Assembly: GCA_963713505.1 (NCBI GenBank)
Contig: CAVQMC010000013.1
Location: forward strand, 1 to 64,000
Source: CAVQMC01 sp963713505
GTDB lineage: Bacteria; Bacteroidota; Ignavibacteria; Ignavibacteriales; Ignavibacteriaceae
Direction: 5' to 3'
Length of the DNA stretch: 64,000 nt
This document shows positions 8,616 through 18,743 of this stretch, piece after piece. How positions within the stretch are numbered: the first letter of the stretch is position 1; the number at the start of each line of letters is the position of its first letter. The notes below the pieces were generated by a model. That model did not search any database. It saw nothing but the letters and a program-made list of their open reading frames with translations, and was not told where the DNA came from. Position numbers and translations under genes: made by a program.

Positions 8616-10382
8616 TTAAAATTCGTTGATTAATCCAAAATGAATTAAGCCATCTGAAAAATTACCGCCTTTTGCCAATGCATAGCTAACACTTAAAACT
8701 CCCAGGCCTGTTTCAACATCTAAGCCAAGACCGTATCCATATTTAAATCCTTCGGCTTTAGGAATATTATTTGCCAGATCTCCTTTTCTTAAATAATAAC
8801 CGGTATCAAAGAATAAAAATGCAAAAGATCTCTTTGCAAGTAAAAATCTATATTCAAGGTTGGACCAAAATATTCTGGAGCCAAGAAATTGATCTTCCCT
8901 ATAACCTCTAAGTGAATTGGTTCCTCCAAGTCTGTACAAATCACTTTGTTCCAAGAATGGTCCTCGAAGTTCTCTTCCATGGAGTCCTAATGCCGCAACT
9001 TGTTTAGAAAATAATTCATAATATAAATTTAAATTTAACTCAAAACGCTGAAGATTTATATTCGTCAGTGTTTCCGAAGTTAGGTATTTTGCCGGTCCAT
9101 ATATTTTTTTATTACTAAATGAATAAGAATTTATAAAAAGAAATCCTTCTGTTGGAGCATAAGGATCGTCACGAGTATCAATTTTTAAACTTAAACCTGT
9201 TGTAAGTGATGATGAATTAAAAACAGTAAAAACTGAATTGGTACCTTCAGTAGGAATAATCGCTTCGGTTTTAAATAATAATGATGCAGAAATATCTTCA
9301 GTTGCAAGATATTCAATGCTTCCGGTAAAACTTCTTTGAACATATGAAGAATCCTGTTTTCTTTGATACAATTCGCCGTTAAGATTAAACGGGTAGCCTA
9401 AAAACCATGGCTCCAAATATTTTAATTGAAGTTCTTGTGAATATCTGTCAAACTGCTGCCAATGAATAGCTGCAGCACGGCCTGTTCCGAATAAATTCCT
9501 AAGACTAACATCAACCAAGCCTGTTAAATATCCTTTCTTCTCATTTCCCTGCGGCGGAATATATCCTAAAATACCATCGAAATTATTGGTTTCTTTTTCT
9601 TTGACTTCAATAACCAATACACCTTCATTTTTTTTATTTAAATAATATTGAGGTTTATTAACAGGTTCAAAATATCTAAGTTTATTTAATCTTTTGGGTA
9701 ATTCTTCGACTAGTTTTTCGGAATATTCTTCTCCTTCTTTTATCCGCAGTTCTCTAAGAATAACATAATCTTTTGTTTTAGTATTACCGACAATCTCTAT
9801 CTTATCAATTTTACTTTTAGCATTACCTTTATCTATTTTAATATCAATATCTGCTAAGTAATCTTTACTTGAAGAATCCTGATAAAAATAAACCGAAGCA
9901 ACTAATATTTTTGCAAACGGATAGCCATTATTTTCATAATAAGTTAGAGCATCCATTATTGTTGATTTAATATCATCGGAACTATAGATTTGCCCATTTA
10001 AAAAATCAAATGCTGGAAGTACTTTCACACTATCGGTTGAATCAGCATTAAAAAAGTTTATACTATTTATATAAGTAGGATCGCCTTCTTGTACAGATAA
10101 GTTGAGGGTTACATTTGAAGAATCATTGCTGTATGTGATATTTGTTCCGTCAAAATTGCTGTGCAAATAGCCATTAGAAGCTAAGTTTGAAGCGATATTG
10201 GTTTTTATTGAATCTAAAATTCCGTTAAAATATTTTACACCGGTTGAATACCCGCACCAGCCTAAATAAGTGTCATCTGAAAAATTTTCGTTTCCGCTTA
10301 CTGTAATATCTTGTATGGTTTGAGAGAACAGGAAAGCGTTAAAGAATAAAATAATTAATCCAATTTTAGCGAGGTGTAACAT
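8616..10382 (-). CDS. Omp85-family outer membrane protein with POTRA domains (BamA/TamA-like)
   Basis: A signal peptide (residues 1-20, ending LFSQT) is followed by about three POTRA-like beta-alpha repeats (to about residue 265, including 'VEGDPTYINSINF' and 'IDKIEIVGNTKTKDYVILRE') and a C-terminal 16-strand barrel. The barrel shows the surface-antigen motif 'LGGTNSLRGYREDQFLGSR', the conserved substrate-exit loop of Omp85 proteins. At 588 aa it is shorter than a five-POTRA BamA, so it may be a TamA-like or accessory insertase rather than the main BamA. The start overlaps the end of the PfkB-family gene by 17 bases. Confidence 0.9.
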   Translation of the reverse strand: MLHLAKIGLIILFFNAFLFSQTIQDITVSGNENFSDDTYLGWCGYSTGVKYFNGILDSIKTNIASNLASNGYLHSNFDGTNITYSNDSSNVTLNLSVQEGDPTYINSINFFNADSTDSVKVLPAFDFLNGQIYSSDDIKSTIMDALTYYENNGYPFAKILVASVYFYQDSSSKDYLADIDIKIDKGNAKSKIDKIEIVGNTKTKDYVILRELRIKEGEEYSEKLVEELPKRLNKLRYFEPVNKPQYYLNKKNEGVLVIEVKEKETNNFDGILGYIPPQGNEKKGYLTGLVDVSLRNLFGTGRAAAIHWQQFDRYSQELQLKYLEPWFLGYPFNLNGELYQRKQDSSYVQRSFTGSIEYLATEDISASLLFKTEAIIPTEGTNSVFTVFNSSSLTTGLSLKIDTRDDPYAPTEGFLFINSYSFSNKKIYGPAKYLTSETLTNINLQRFELNLNLYYELFSKQVAALGLHGRELRGPFLEQSDLYRLGGTNSLRGYREDQFLGSRIFWSNLEYRFLLAKRSFAFLFFDTGYYLRKGDLANNIPKAEGFKYGYGLGLDVETGLGVLSVSYALAKGGNFSDGLIHFGLINEF

Positions 10383-11330
10383 CTAATGTTTTCATTTTTT
10401 TTCCAACAGTAGAAATCTCTACATAGTTTTTCACCTCTTCAATTTCATCTATATTGATATTGCAAACATCAAATTTTGCTGCATTTAAAGCTCCAAGAGA
10501 AACAGCAATTTCCAAACTTTCATCAAATGTAAAATTATTATGCCATGCATAAACAATTCCAGCCACAAAACAATCACCGCTTCCGGTTGAATTATAGTCT
10601 TAATTTTAGGCGGTAAAATTTTAAAATGATAATCAAAATTTGCAGCATAGACAGGTTTATCATCATCTGTTAAATAAACTTGCTTAATTCCTTTAGCATA
10701 CAAATGATCAAGATATTCAATTTTTTCTTTATCTGTTTTTAAGGAAATGTTGAGTGATTTTTCAGTTTCCAGAATATTATTATGAAGAATTGTTGGAGAT
10801 TTACTTATAGAATCATTTAAATGAACACCATAAGTATCGCAGATAGAAATTTTATCATATTTATTGGCTAATTCAATTCCAGCAGGAATAATAGAATTTG
10901 TTTCCTCACTTGGAGAACTTCCTGAAAAAACAACGATTTCGCAGTTTTGAATCATTTTATCCAATTTGGAAATAAATTCTTCTGTTTCATCTTTTGTTAT
11001 AGTTGGATTCGGGGAAAAAAATGAGGAAACATTTTGTTGTGAATTATCTACAATAATAGCGCAGTCTCTGGTTTCGGATTTAGATTTCAAACTAGTGAAG
11101 TTAATATTTTCTTTAATTAAAACTTCTCTTAAAGTCTTTCCGTTAGTTCCACCTAAAAAAGTAAATGCAAGGTTTTCACAGGTCAATTTGTTTAATTGAC
11201 GACTTACATTAATTCCTTTTCCGCCTGCTTTTAATTCAATACTTACTTTTCTGTGTTCATTTCCTGATTTAAAATCATCTACAATATATCTTCTTTCCAA
11301 AAGCGGATTTAAAGTTACAGTAAGTACCAT
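10366..11330 (-). CDS. PfkB-family hexose kinase (1-phosphofructokinase/tagatose-6-phosphate kinase type), frameshifted as read
   Basis: The N-terminal part (10600-11330) opens with 'VLTVTLNPLLERRYIVDDF', then 'GGKGINVSRQL', typical of the FruK/LacC branch of PfkB kinases. The frame breaks near 10595: the catalytic signature 'NSTGSGDCFVAGIVYAW' continues in another frame down to 10366. One missing A in the ATAATT stretch would restore 'KTINSTGSGD'. Repaired, the protein is about 320 aa, normal for the family, and would phosphorylate a sugar phosphate with ATP. The break removes the catalytic Asp from the upstream frame, so as read the gene is inactive. An assembly error is likely but a true mutation is possible. 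Confidence 0.85.
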
Positions 11331-11365
11331 AAAGTTAATATTCTTATAAAATTTAAATGCGGAGT

Positions 11366-12646
11366 TTAATATCGATATCTGTATTCATCGCCTTGTAACG
11401 GAGTTATCAGCCTATAATCACCAAACCCGGTTTGATCCATAAATATAAAACTTTTATTTAAAGTATAATATTCCCAAATTTCATAAGGTTTAGAACCCAT
11501 ATCGTAAGGATGACGGTCTACATTATTTGGTGCACCAAGTAAAATAAATACCATCCCTCTGTCAGTTTTCCAACCAGCCATATAATGTGTAAATCTTTCA
11601 TTTGCATAAGAAATTCTTCTATAGTATTCATCAAATACCGGGTTATCGTCCGTATTTGGAGTCGGATCTTTTTTCTTCCAGAACTCTAAATACCTTTTAG
11701 TTTTTTCTGTTTGAGTTTTTCCATTTTTTATATAATCCAATTCAGAAGTAGAAGCAATATAAACTAATTGTGCAATTGCTAAGTCCAGATCATTAATAGA
11801 AGAAGGAACGCCTTCCCACCTTGAAATAAATGATTTAGTTACCGAGGCTAAATCATCATCGTCACTGTTTTTTATTTTTAAAGTTAGTAAATATTTCCCA
11901 AGACTTAAATTTGTATCTGCTAAAGTATGGAAAAATTGATTTCTTCCTTTTGTTACATCTTTACTTTCCGAATCTTTGAATATGACATTGTCATCTTTAT
12001 CCGTAATAATATATTCTATATTAACAGTTTGATTTGTATCGCTGTAAACCTCGTAAAAAAAGTCAACACCGTTTTTTTGAGCAGCAACATTTCTTGAAAC
12101 ATTCGGAATTATTTTATTATTATTTTCATCTTCTGTTCTGCTTGCAATTAGCATGATATCGCTAACGGCAAATGGTTTATCAAAATCTTTAACAGTATAA
12201 AAATTAGCTGCAGTAAATTCTTTTTTGGAATCTCTATCTTCAACGGAAGTTTTTATAAAATATTTATCAGGAGCTAAGTAAAATGATTTCAGACTTAAAT
12301 TAAAGTTATTTTTTGACGTTGTTTGATCAAAGTCTTTTGCTTCAATTTTCTCATTCCAGGTTTTTTCTTGAATTAAATTTTGTTTGCTTTCATCAAAGAT
12401 AGAAATAGTTACAAAATAGTTAGAAACAAATCCATTTCCATTTCTTACAAATTGTATTTCTGAATATGGCACTTGAATAAAAACATCCAGCCTGGTTTTT
12501 CCAGGTCTATCTGAATTATAATTTAAAAAGTCCTGGTAATATCGCGGTCTGTTTTCAATTTTAATATTATCCTGAGAAAATTCTACTTGTGCAAGAAGAG
12601 GAAATGCCGTAAAGGCAAATAATAAAAACAATATTATTTTTTTCAT
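11366..12646 (-). CDS. GWxTD domain-containing secreted protein
   Basis: I chose the start at 12646 because it gives a clean signal peptide (MKKIILFLLFAFTAFPLLAQ) preceded by a strong AGGAAGGAAAT ribosome-binding site; the open frame extends a further 17 codons upstream into rimO. The domain hallmark is 'HYMAGWKTDRGMVFILLGAP' near the C-terminus, followed by 'YEIWEYYTLNKSFIFMDQTG'. The GWxTD family is widespread in Acidobacteria and the Bacteroidota/Ignavibacteria; it is extracytoplasmic and of unknown function. The N-terminal two thirds look like beta-sandwich repeats. Confidence 0.9.
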   Translation of the reverse strand: MKKIILFLLFAFTAFPLLAQVEFSQDNIKIENRPRYYQDFLNYNSDRPGKTRLDVFIQVPYSEIQFVRNGNGFVSNYFVTISIFDESKQNLIQEKTWNEKIEAKDFDQTTSKNNFNLSLKSFYLAPDKYFIKTSVEDRDSKKEFTAANFYTVKDFDKPFAVSDIMLIASRTEDENNNKIIPNVSRNVAAQKNGVDFFYEVYSDTNQTVNIEYIITDKDDNVIFKDSESKDVTKGRNQFFHTLADTNLSLGKYLLTLKIKNSDDDDLASVTKSFISRWEGVPSSINDLDLAIAQLVYIASTSELDYIKNGKTQTEKTKRYLEFWKKKDPTPNTDDNPVFDEYYRRISYANERFTHYMAGWKTDRGMVFILLGAPNNVDRHPYDMGSKPYEIWEYYTLNKSFIFMDQTGFGDYRLITPLQGDEYRYRY

Positions 12647-12662
12647 TTTATTTCCTTCCTTT

Positions 12663-13962
12663 CTACGATAACTTTCCGTATAGATCATATTCATCACAGT
12701 CAGTTATCTTAACTGTATGGAAACAACCCGCGTTTAATTTATGTTTGTTTGTTAGAATTAAAACCTCTCCATCAACTTCGGGAGCATCGCGATATGATCT
12801 TCCTATATAATAGTCTCCTTCAGTTCGTTCAATCAATACTTCTAAATCACAACCAATAAATTCCTTATTTTTCTTTAAGGAAATATCTTTTTGAATTTCC
12901 ATTAAAGTTTCTTTTCTTAAATTCTTTTCTTTTTCAGGAACCGGATCACCTAAAATAAAACTCGAAGTATTTTCTTCAACAGAAAATGTAAAGGTTCCGA
13001 CTCGATCAAATTCAACTTCTTTTATAAAATTACAAAGTTCTTCAAATTCTTTTTCTGTTTCATTCGGATATCCAACTATAAAAGTAGTTCTCAAGGTTAA
13101 TCCGGGAATATTTTCTTTTAATTTATAAATTAAATTCTTTAGTTCTTTTGGAAGTAACTCCCCTTCTCATAGACTTTAAAACATTATCCGATATATGCTG
13201 TAATGGAATATCAATATATTTACAAATTTTAGGATTTTCCGCAATTACATCAATTAAATCATCCGGAAATTTTGATGGATATGCATACATTAATCTTATC
13301 CATTCTATTCCATTTACTTCGGTTAATTTAGTTAAAAGTTCTGAAAGATTCTGTTTTTTATAAATATCTTTACCATAATCTGTTGTATCTTGAGCAATTA
13401 AAACGAGTTCCTTAGTATTATTTTTTGCTAAAAATTCGGTCTCTTTAATTAAATTTTCTATTGATTTGGATTTGTGTTTTCCCCTCATTAAAGGAATTGC
13501 ACAAAAAGAACAAGGATGATCGCATCCTTCCGAAATTTTTAAATAAGCAGTATGAGAGGGAGTTGTTAAAAGTCTTTCACCTAAAAGATTATATTTTAAT
13601 TCTCCGCCTAATTCCTTTAAAATTCCTTCGTACTTCTCAGTTCCAAAATATGCATCTACTTCCGGAATTTCTTTCTTCAAATCAACTATATATCTTTCAG
13701 ATAAACATCCGGCTACTATAACTTTTTTTATTTTTCCTTTTTGTTTTAATGAAACTGCATTTAAAATGGTATTAACGGATTCTTCTTTTGCAGCTTCTAT
13801 AAAACCACACGTATTTATAATTACAGTTTCAGCTTTATTCGGATCTTCCATTATATTAAAATCATTCAGTTTAAGCTGATTTAACAACCTTTCCGAATCA
13901 ACTGTGTTTTTTGAACAGCCGAGTGTAATTACACTTATATTTTTTTTGTTTTTTAATTTCAT
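12663..13962 (-). CDS. rimO: Ribosomal protein S12 methylthiotransferase RimO, frameshifted as read
   Basis: RimO is a radical-SAM enzyme that methylthiolates Asp89 of ribosomal protein S12. Conserved cysteines appear in 'VITLGCSKNTVDSERL', 'IINTCGFIEAAKEES' and 'GCLSERY', and the radical-SAM cluster site is 'GCDHPCSFCAIP'. The frame is lost after 'MRRGVTSK' near 13140 and resumes as 'LRTTFIVGYPNETEKEFEEL' and the TRAM-like tail to 12663. Reading AAA instead of AAAA at the break gives 'VTSKELKNLIYKLKENI', the expected RimO sequence, so this is a one-base homopolymer insertion. Repaired length is about 433 aa, as in the family. Sequencing error is the likeliest cause. Confidence 0.92.
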
Positions 13963-13974
13963 GTAAAAATTATT

Positions 13975-14799
13975 TTATCTGCCGAAGTAATTCAGATAGA
14001 TGAGAACGACCGGAGCAATATAGATAAGTGAATCGAATCTGTCAAAAATTCCGCCATGTCCGGGGATTAATGCTGAAGAATCTTTAACACCGGCATCTCT
14101 TTTAAGTAATGATTCTATCAAATCTCCTAACTGACCAACTGTTCCTACTATAACTCCTATAATAATAATAGAGTTCCATTGTAAAAAATCAAGAATAATT
14201 ATCTTAGCTAAAATCATACTTAAAATAGCAAATAAAAAGCCAAAAATTGCACCTTCCCAGCTTTTATTCGGACTTACACGTGGAAAAAGTTTATGTTTTC
14301 CAAGACTGATTCCGCCGAAATATGCTGCAGAATCACAAATCCAAATAGATGCTAAAATAGAAATAATTAGAAATGCACCCCGTAAATAAAGATTTCCAAC
14401 ATCAGGATAAAAATTACGAATGCCTACGATGGAAGCAGTAAACAAACCGATATAAAAAATTCCTAATAATGTAGCTCCGATATTTTCAATAGCGGAGCCT
14501 TTGTTTCTAAAAAGTTCAAATAATGAAGTTAGAACGACTATTAAAATCGTTAAATAATAGAAATCTATAAAATTTCTAAAATTATTTATATGAATTAGAA
14601 TTATTGATAAAAAACCAATCCATAGGTTGATATTAATTTTTTTGTTTTTTGCAATTACAAATAGTTCATGAAATGAAAGCAGAGCAATTGCCAAAATAAA
14701 TAAGAAGAAATAATATCCGCCTAAATAACAAATCAGTAGAATTAAAGGAATAGCAACGACAGCAACTAAAACTCTTGTTGTTGTATTACTTAAGGACAT
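13975..14799 (-). CDS. cdsA: Phosphatidate cytidylyltransferase
   Basis: CdsA makes CDP-diacylglycerol from phosphatidate and CTP at the inner membrane, the entry point for phospholipid headgroup synthesis. The 274-aa protein has about seven membrane segments and the C-terminal CdsA signature 'SLLKRDAGVKDSSALIPGHG' followed by 'GIFDRFDSL'. 'SPNKSWEGAIFG' is the other conserved block. The ATG overlaps the upstream TAA of the zinc-ribbon gene (TAATG), so the pair is translationally coupled. Confidence 0.96.
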   Translation of the reverse strand: MSLSNTTTRVLVAVVAIPLILLICYLGGYYFFLFILAIALLSFHELFVIAKNKKININLWIGFLSIILIHINNFRNFIDFYYLTILIVVLTSLFELFRNKGSAIENIGATLLGIFYIGLFTASIVGIRNFYPDVGNLYLRGAFLIISILASIWICDSAAYFGGISLGKHKLFPRVSPNKSWEGAIFGFLFAILSMILAKIIILDFLQWNSIIIIGVIVGTVGQLGDLIESLLKRDAGVKDSSALIPGHGGIFDRFDSLIYIAPVVLIYLNYFGR

Positions 14800-15152
14800 T
14801 ACTGTTCTTCTTCCTCTTCGCTGTTTTCACTTTTTAATTTGTCAATAAAACTAAGTGCGGCATTAAGGTCTTCCCTTTTAACCAAAAGTTTAACAATAGT
14901 TAAATCTCCCGGAGCCGGAAAATTTCTATCTTTTTGGGATAACATTGCAGCATCTATTCCTGCGCTTTCCAAGTTATCTTTAAGCATTTCTATTTCATAA
15001 TCTGCAGATGATGTATAAACCACAACCCAGCCTTCCTCGGTCCAGTCTTCCGGTTTGGTTATTAAGTTTTCATCAACTAAGGCAACACCGCAATCGGGGC
15101 AATATGTCATGCCTTTTACATATTCATATTCACAATTAGGACATACAGGCAT
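14799..15152 (-). CDS. Zinc-ribbon plus DUF2007-type signal-transducing protein
   Basis: A 117-aa soluble protein. Residues 1-30 form a zinc ribbon with two CxxC pairs ('CPNCEYEY' and 'YCPDCGVAL'). The rest, from 'WVVVYTSSADYEIEMLKDNL' to 'VKREDLNAALSFIDKL', matches the small DUF2007 putative signal-transducing domain. An acidic tail (SEEEEEQ) ends it. A strong AGGAGG site lies 7 bases before the ATG. It is linked by a TAATG overlap to cdsA and follows the CPBP protease gene by 8 bases. The family has no established function. Confidence 0.88.
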   Translation of the reverse strand: MPVCPNCEYEYVKGMTYCPDCGVALVDENLITKPEDWTEEGWVVVYTSSADYEIEMLKDNLESAGIDAAMLSQKDRNFPAPGDLTIVKLLVKREDLNAALSFIDKLKSENSEEEEEQ

Positions 15153-15160
15153 AAAACCTC

Positions 15161-16144
15161 CTATGAATTTCTTTGTCTAGTATAATATTTTTTAATTAAA
15201 TAAAGAACACCCAAAAATAAAACAAGTAAACCAATAAGAGTTGTTGAAGTTGCAAGTAAATCAATACTCTTATCTACTTTTGAATCAAGTAACTCTTCAT
15301 TTCCATAAATAAAATACAATATAATTGCAAAAAAATTGTTGAGGAAATGCAAGACCATCGGTATAACGATTGATTCACTTGTGTAGGCTGCAAATCCAAA
15401 ATAAAAACCAAGAGCTATTAAAGGAATCAAACCATAAGGATTGAAGTGATACAAGCCAAAAAATATTGCTGTGATTAAAGCAGCCCAAACAGGTTTCATT
15501 TTAAATTCAAAACTTCTCTGAATAAATCCCCTGAACATTGTTTCTTCACATAAAGCCGGAATAATTGAAACGACAATTACTACAAATATTCCTTCAAAAA
15601 TTGAATTTGCTTTAAGAAGATTTCCGTATGTATCTTCTACCAATTTATCTAAATAATCCAGAGCTTCTTTAATAGAGTGAAAAAAATGAGATGAAGATGC
15701 AAGTTTATCAAAAAAGTAGTTTTGCAGATATAAATAATTTTGTAAAAGAGGAGTGAGGATGATAATCCCGATTAAAAATAAACCAAGTTCAGACCATTTA
15801 GGTACTTTTATTCTGATTATATGAGAAACATCTTCATAAAACCACTTACTAAACAATAATGCAGGTAGAAGGATAAAAAGAATCTGCCCGGCCATAGTCA
15901 TCAATCTTACTGAATCAACAGGAGCATTTTTTATATCGCCGCCTATTACTATTAAGGTAAGAGCTGCGCCAATAATTTGATAAAGAAAGAAACCGCCGAA
16001 TAAACCAATAAAAGCAGCAGCGATAGGAGAAATTAATGGAGTAATTTCTTTTTTCTGCTCATCATGAAATGGCTTTAATTTTTTATCGTTTTCTTCATTT
16101 TGATCCGGATCGTTTGGATTTTCCGGATTATTGAATTCATCCAT
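15161..16144 (-). CDS. CPBP-family intramembrane metalloprotease
   Basis: A multipass membrane protein of 327 aa with an acidic soluble N-terminus (about 35 residues rich in Asn, Asp, Pro). The CPBP (Abi, Rce1-like) motifs are all present: 'EETMFRGFIQRSF' (EExxxR), 'FGLYHFNPYG' (FxxxH) and 'VLHFLNNFFA' (HxxxN). These residues form the membrane-embedded glutamate protease site. Substrates of bacterial members are mostly unknown; roles in processing of prenylated or signal-peptide remnants have been suggested. It is probably co-transcribed with the DUF2007 and cdsA genes. Confidence 0.92.
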   Translation of the reverse strand: MDEFNNPENPNDPDQNEENDKKLKPFHDEQKKEITPLISPIAAAFIGLFGGFFLYQIIGAALTLIVIGGDIKNAPVDSVRLMTMAGQILFILLPALLFSKWFYEDVSHIIRIKVPKWSELGLFLIGIIILTPLLQNYLYLQNYFFDKLASSSHFFHSIKEALDYLDKLVEDTYGNLLKANSIFEGIFVVIVVSIIPALCEETMFRGFIQRSFEFKMKPVWAALITAIFFGLYHFNPYGLIPLIALGFYFGFAAYTSESIVIPMVLHFLNNFFAIILYFIYGNEELLDSKVDKSIDLLATSTTLIGLLVLFLGVLYLIKKYYTRQRNS

Positions 16145-16239
16145 AAATTGTAATTATTCATCTAAAAAATTATTCTAAATATAATCACAATAGACAGATT
16201 TACAAATTAGAAAAGCCCCAATTTGTTAGATTTTTCAGA

Positions 16240-17043
16240 TTATTTGACTTTTGCAGTTAATTTTCCAGCCAAACCTTCATAATTTGTCAATTCTGCATCA
16301 ATTGATCCAATTACAACTTTGGTTTTAACTTTAACAGGAATTTTTAAGCTATCATCCGTAAGCCAAACAATAATACTGCCTTCACTTTTAAATAAGCCGC
16401 CTTCCCGTACGAGCGGTTCGACCATTATACAATTGAAAGTTCCGGCTTCAACTTCAACTTGTTCTTTTCCAAGATATTTTACATCAAGATCGTAGACTTT
16501 ATCTTTATAAAAATTCTGCAAATGAAACTTATCGTTGACTTTCATATTGGAATAATCAAACGTCCTTGCTAAATAAAATGCAGATACAATATCATTTACA
16601 TATTTAGGAATATCGTATTCACCTTCACTTGTTTTTGCTTTACCTTTTCTTTGATCGAAAAAAGCAGCAAAATCTCTAGTGTAACCACCTTCTCTAATAT
16701 GCTGTTCAAATCGCCATGGAAATAAACCTTCGACATCCATATAAGTTTCATACCTGTCTCTAACCTTAAAGAACCAATCAAAACTTGGAACAGTGTTTAC
16801 TTCAAAAGTAATATGATAAGCTTGTCTGCCGGAAATTCTTTTTATTTCGGGAATCTGCATTACTGCAATACCGGCAGTTACAAATCCATATTTTACATCA
16901 AACGTTAATTTTTCACCAACTGTAAAAGCATGATTTTCTAATTTTCTAAAATCACTACCGCTTTTTCCTTCTTTACCTTCAGAAAAAATTGCTGTTTGTA
17001 AAAGAAGAAAAATGATTACTATATAAGATAATTTATTAAACAT
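16240..17043 (-). CDS. DUF3108 domain-containing periplasmic protein
   Basis: A signal peptide (residues 1-22, ending AIFSEG) precedes a beta-rich domain of the DUF3108 family: 'FTVGEKLTFDVKYGFVTAGI' and later 'FNCIMVEPLVREGGLFKSEG' followed by 'IVWLTDDSLKIPVKVKTKV'. The family is periplasmic or outer-membrane-associated and of unknown function. The start overlaps the end of the GT9 gene by 8 bases, placing it in the same operon as envelope and glycosyltransferase genes. Confidence 0.88.
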   Translation of the reverse strand: MFNKLSYIVIIFLLLQTAIFSEGKEGKSGSDFRKLENHAFTVGEKLTFDVKYGFVTAGIAVMQIPEIKRISGRQAYHITFEVNTVPSFDWFFKVRDRYETYMDVEGLFPWRFEQHIREGGYTRDFAAFFDQRKGKAKTSEGEYDIPKYVNDIVSAFYLARTFDYSNMKVNDKFHLQNFYKDKVYDLDVKYLGKEQVEVEAGTFNCIMVEPLVREGGLFKSEGSIIVWLTDDSLKIPVKVKTKVVIGSIDAELTNYEGLAGKLTAKVK

Positions 17044-18091
17044 TTAAATCTCCGTTATTTTCGGCATTCATTAACATTTTTTTGATTTCTGAATAGACTT
17101 CATCCATTTCAATACTGTTCATACAATTTAACTCAGCACACTGTTCCGTTGTACAATTTTCACAATTTATTTTGGGCATAAAAATAAAACTTTTTCTTGA
17201 ATAAGGTCCCCATCTTTGGGGAGAACAAGCTAAAACTTTCGGATAAAATCCAATTGTATATTTATTTAAAGCTGCTGCAATATGTATAGGTCCCGTTGAA
17301 TTTGCAATAAATATTTTAGCTCTATCTATTAAAGCTATTAATTCTTTCAGTCCTAATTTACCGGCTAAGTTTATTATTTCATCATATAACTTTAATTCAT
17401 TACAAATACCGACTTCCGATTGAGCACCTGTTAAAATAATTTGAACTTCCGGAATTTCTTTTAATTTATTTATAAGAACTTTAAACTTTTCAACCGGTAA
17501 ATCAACTGAACTTCCACCACTTCCGGGATGAATAATAATAATTTTTTTACCTGGTTTTAAATCATTTTTATTTAATATTTCATCAATTTTTAACTTTGCA
17601 GAATTATCTACAACTAAGTCAAATTTTACATTCTCTTTATTTACATCTTTTTTTATGCCAAAAATCTTTAAAAGATTAATATTGAACTCTAATTCATGTT
17701 TTTCTGCATATTTTCTGTGTTCATACACTTTTTTATTAAAAAGAAAAGAATACCACCTATAACCGGTTCCAATTCTATATTTTATTTTGGATAGAAAAAT
17801 GATCAGAGATGTCTGAAATGTTGGATAGACAATTACGGAAGTATCGAAGCGATATTTTTTAATATTAGAGATATTTTCGTTTATTAATATTTTATTCGAT
17901 TCTTCCTTGAGAATGATAATATCGTCTATAAATGGATGATTATAAAGTAAATCTTTTGTGTAGTTTCTAACTAAAAATGTTATTTTGCAATTAGGAAAAT
18001 TTTCCTTTACAACGCGAGCTAACGGAAGTGATAAAACAACATCACCTAAACGATCGGTTCTTACTATTAAAAGATTTTTGGGCTCAATCAT
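17036..18091 (-). CDS. Glycosyltransferase family 9 (heptosyltransferase-like)
   Basis: The 351-aa protein begins 'NLLIVRTDRLGDVVLSLPLA', the N-terminal signature of GT9 heptosyltransferases, and carries 'IIIHPGSGGSSVDLPVEKF' and 'FIANSTGPIHIAAAL', the nucleotide-sugar binding region of the C-terminal Rossmann domain. A Cys-rich tail (CENCTTEQCAELNCM) is frequent in this group. It should add a heptose or related sugar to a lipopolysaccharide core from the cytoplasmic face. The start overlaps the previous gene by 4 bases (ATGA). Confidence 0.93.
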   Translation of the reverse strand: MIEPKNLLIVRTDRLGDVVLSLPLARVVKENFPNCKITFLVRNYTKDLLYNHPFIDDIIILKEESNKILINENISNIKKYRFDTSVIVYPTFQTSLIIFLSKIKYRIGTGYRWYSFLFNKKVYEHRKYAEKHELEFNINLLKIFGIKKDVNKENVKFDLVVDNSAKLKIDEILNKNDLKPGKKIIIIHPGSGGSSVDLPVEKFKVLINKLKEIPEVQIILTGAQSEVGICNELKLYDEIINLAGKLGLKELIALIDRAKIFIANSTGPIHIAAALNKYTIGFYPKVLACSPQRWGPYSRKSFIFMPKINCENCTTEQCAELNCMNSIEMDEVYSEIKKMLMNAENNGDLNV

Positions 18092-18708
18092 TTTTTAGAA
18101 ACATATGGATTATCTTTTATGTAAAATCTCCACATTAAGTCTACTGATTTTTTAATTCCAACTCTTTTAGCCGTTATAATTTTATCTTCGGGTATTTTTC
18201 TATTGTTAAGCAGATAAATTTTATTTCCGGTCAAATCAATCCCGTAATGTTTTTTATTTATTCCGAATGCCTGACATATTTTCCCCGGTCCGTTTGTTAA
18301 ATTATGTTTTTCTTTTTCATTTATCAATTTTTTACCAAAACGATTTTTTGCCATAATTTCCAGTCCTTGTATCGGTTCAATTGCTCTTATTAAGACAGCA
18401 GAACCAATTCCTTTTTTTTCTGTAACCACATTACAGCAAAAATGAGCTCCGTAAGTAAAATAGACATAAAAAAATCCGCCTTCTTCAAACATAATTTTAT
18501 TGCGCTCAGTTTTGCCAATAAATGTATGAGCAGCTTGATCATCTTTTCCATGATATGCTTCAACTTCTACAATTTTTCCTGCTAAAAGATTTTTACTGTC
18601 ATTTTTTACAAATATTTTTCCAAGTAAATCCTTAGCAATTAATATTGTATCGTGTGTATAAAAATTTCTTTTTAATTTTTTTGAAGAATTAAAAAAATCC
18701 ATTTGCAT
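18088..18708 (-). CDS. 3-methyladenine DNA glycosylase (AAG/MPG family)
   Basis: A monofunctional base-excision repair glycosylase that removes alkylated purines. Conserved AAG blocks are visible: 'LAKDLLGK'-type start (IAKDLLGKIF), 'IVEVEAYHGKDDQAAHTF' with the catalytic Glu, 'YVYFTYGAHFCCNVV', 'AVLIRAIEP' and 'NLTNGPGKICQAFGI'. The 206-aa length fits the family. An in-frame ATG two codons downstream (18702) is an equal start candidate because no strong ribosome-binding site decides. It overlaps the GT9 gene by 4 bases. Confidence 0.94.
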   Translation of the reverse strand: MQMDFFNSSKKLKRNFYTHDTILIAKDLLGKIFVKNDSKNLLAGKIVEVEAYHGKDDQAAHTFIGKTERNKIMFEEGGFFYVYFTYGAHFCCNVVTEKKGIGSAVLIRAIEPIQGLEIMAKNRFGKKLINEKEKHNLTNGPGKICQAFGINKKHYGIDLTGNKIYLLNNRKIPEDKIITAKRVGIKKSVDLMWRFYIKDNPYVSKK

Positions 18709-18743
18709 GCAAGAATTGTTTAAGAGAGGGAAATTATGATTAA

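Noticed and set aside
12647..12697. Upstream ATG for the GWxTD gene inside rimO
   Set aside because: The start at 12646 has a strong ribosome-binding site and an immediate signal peptide.
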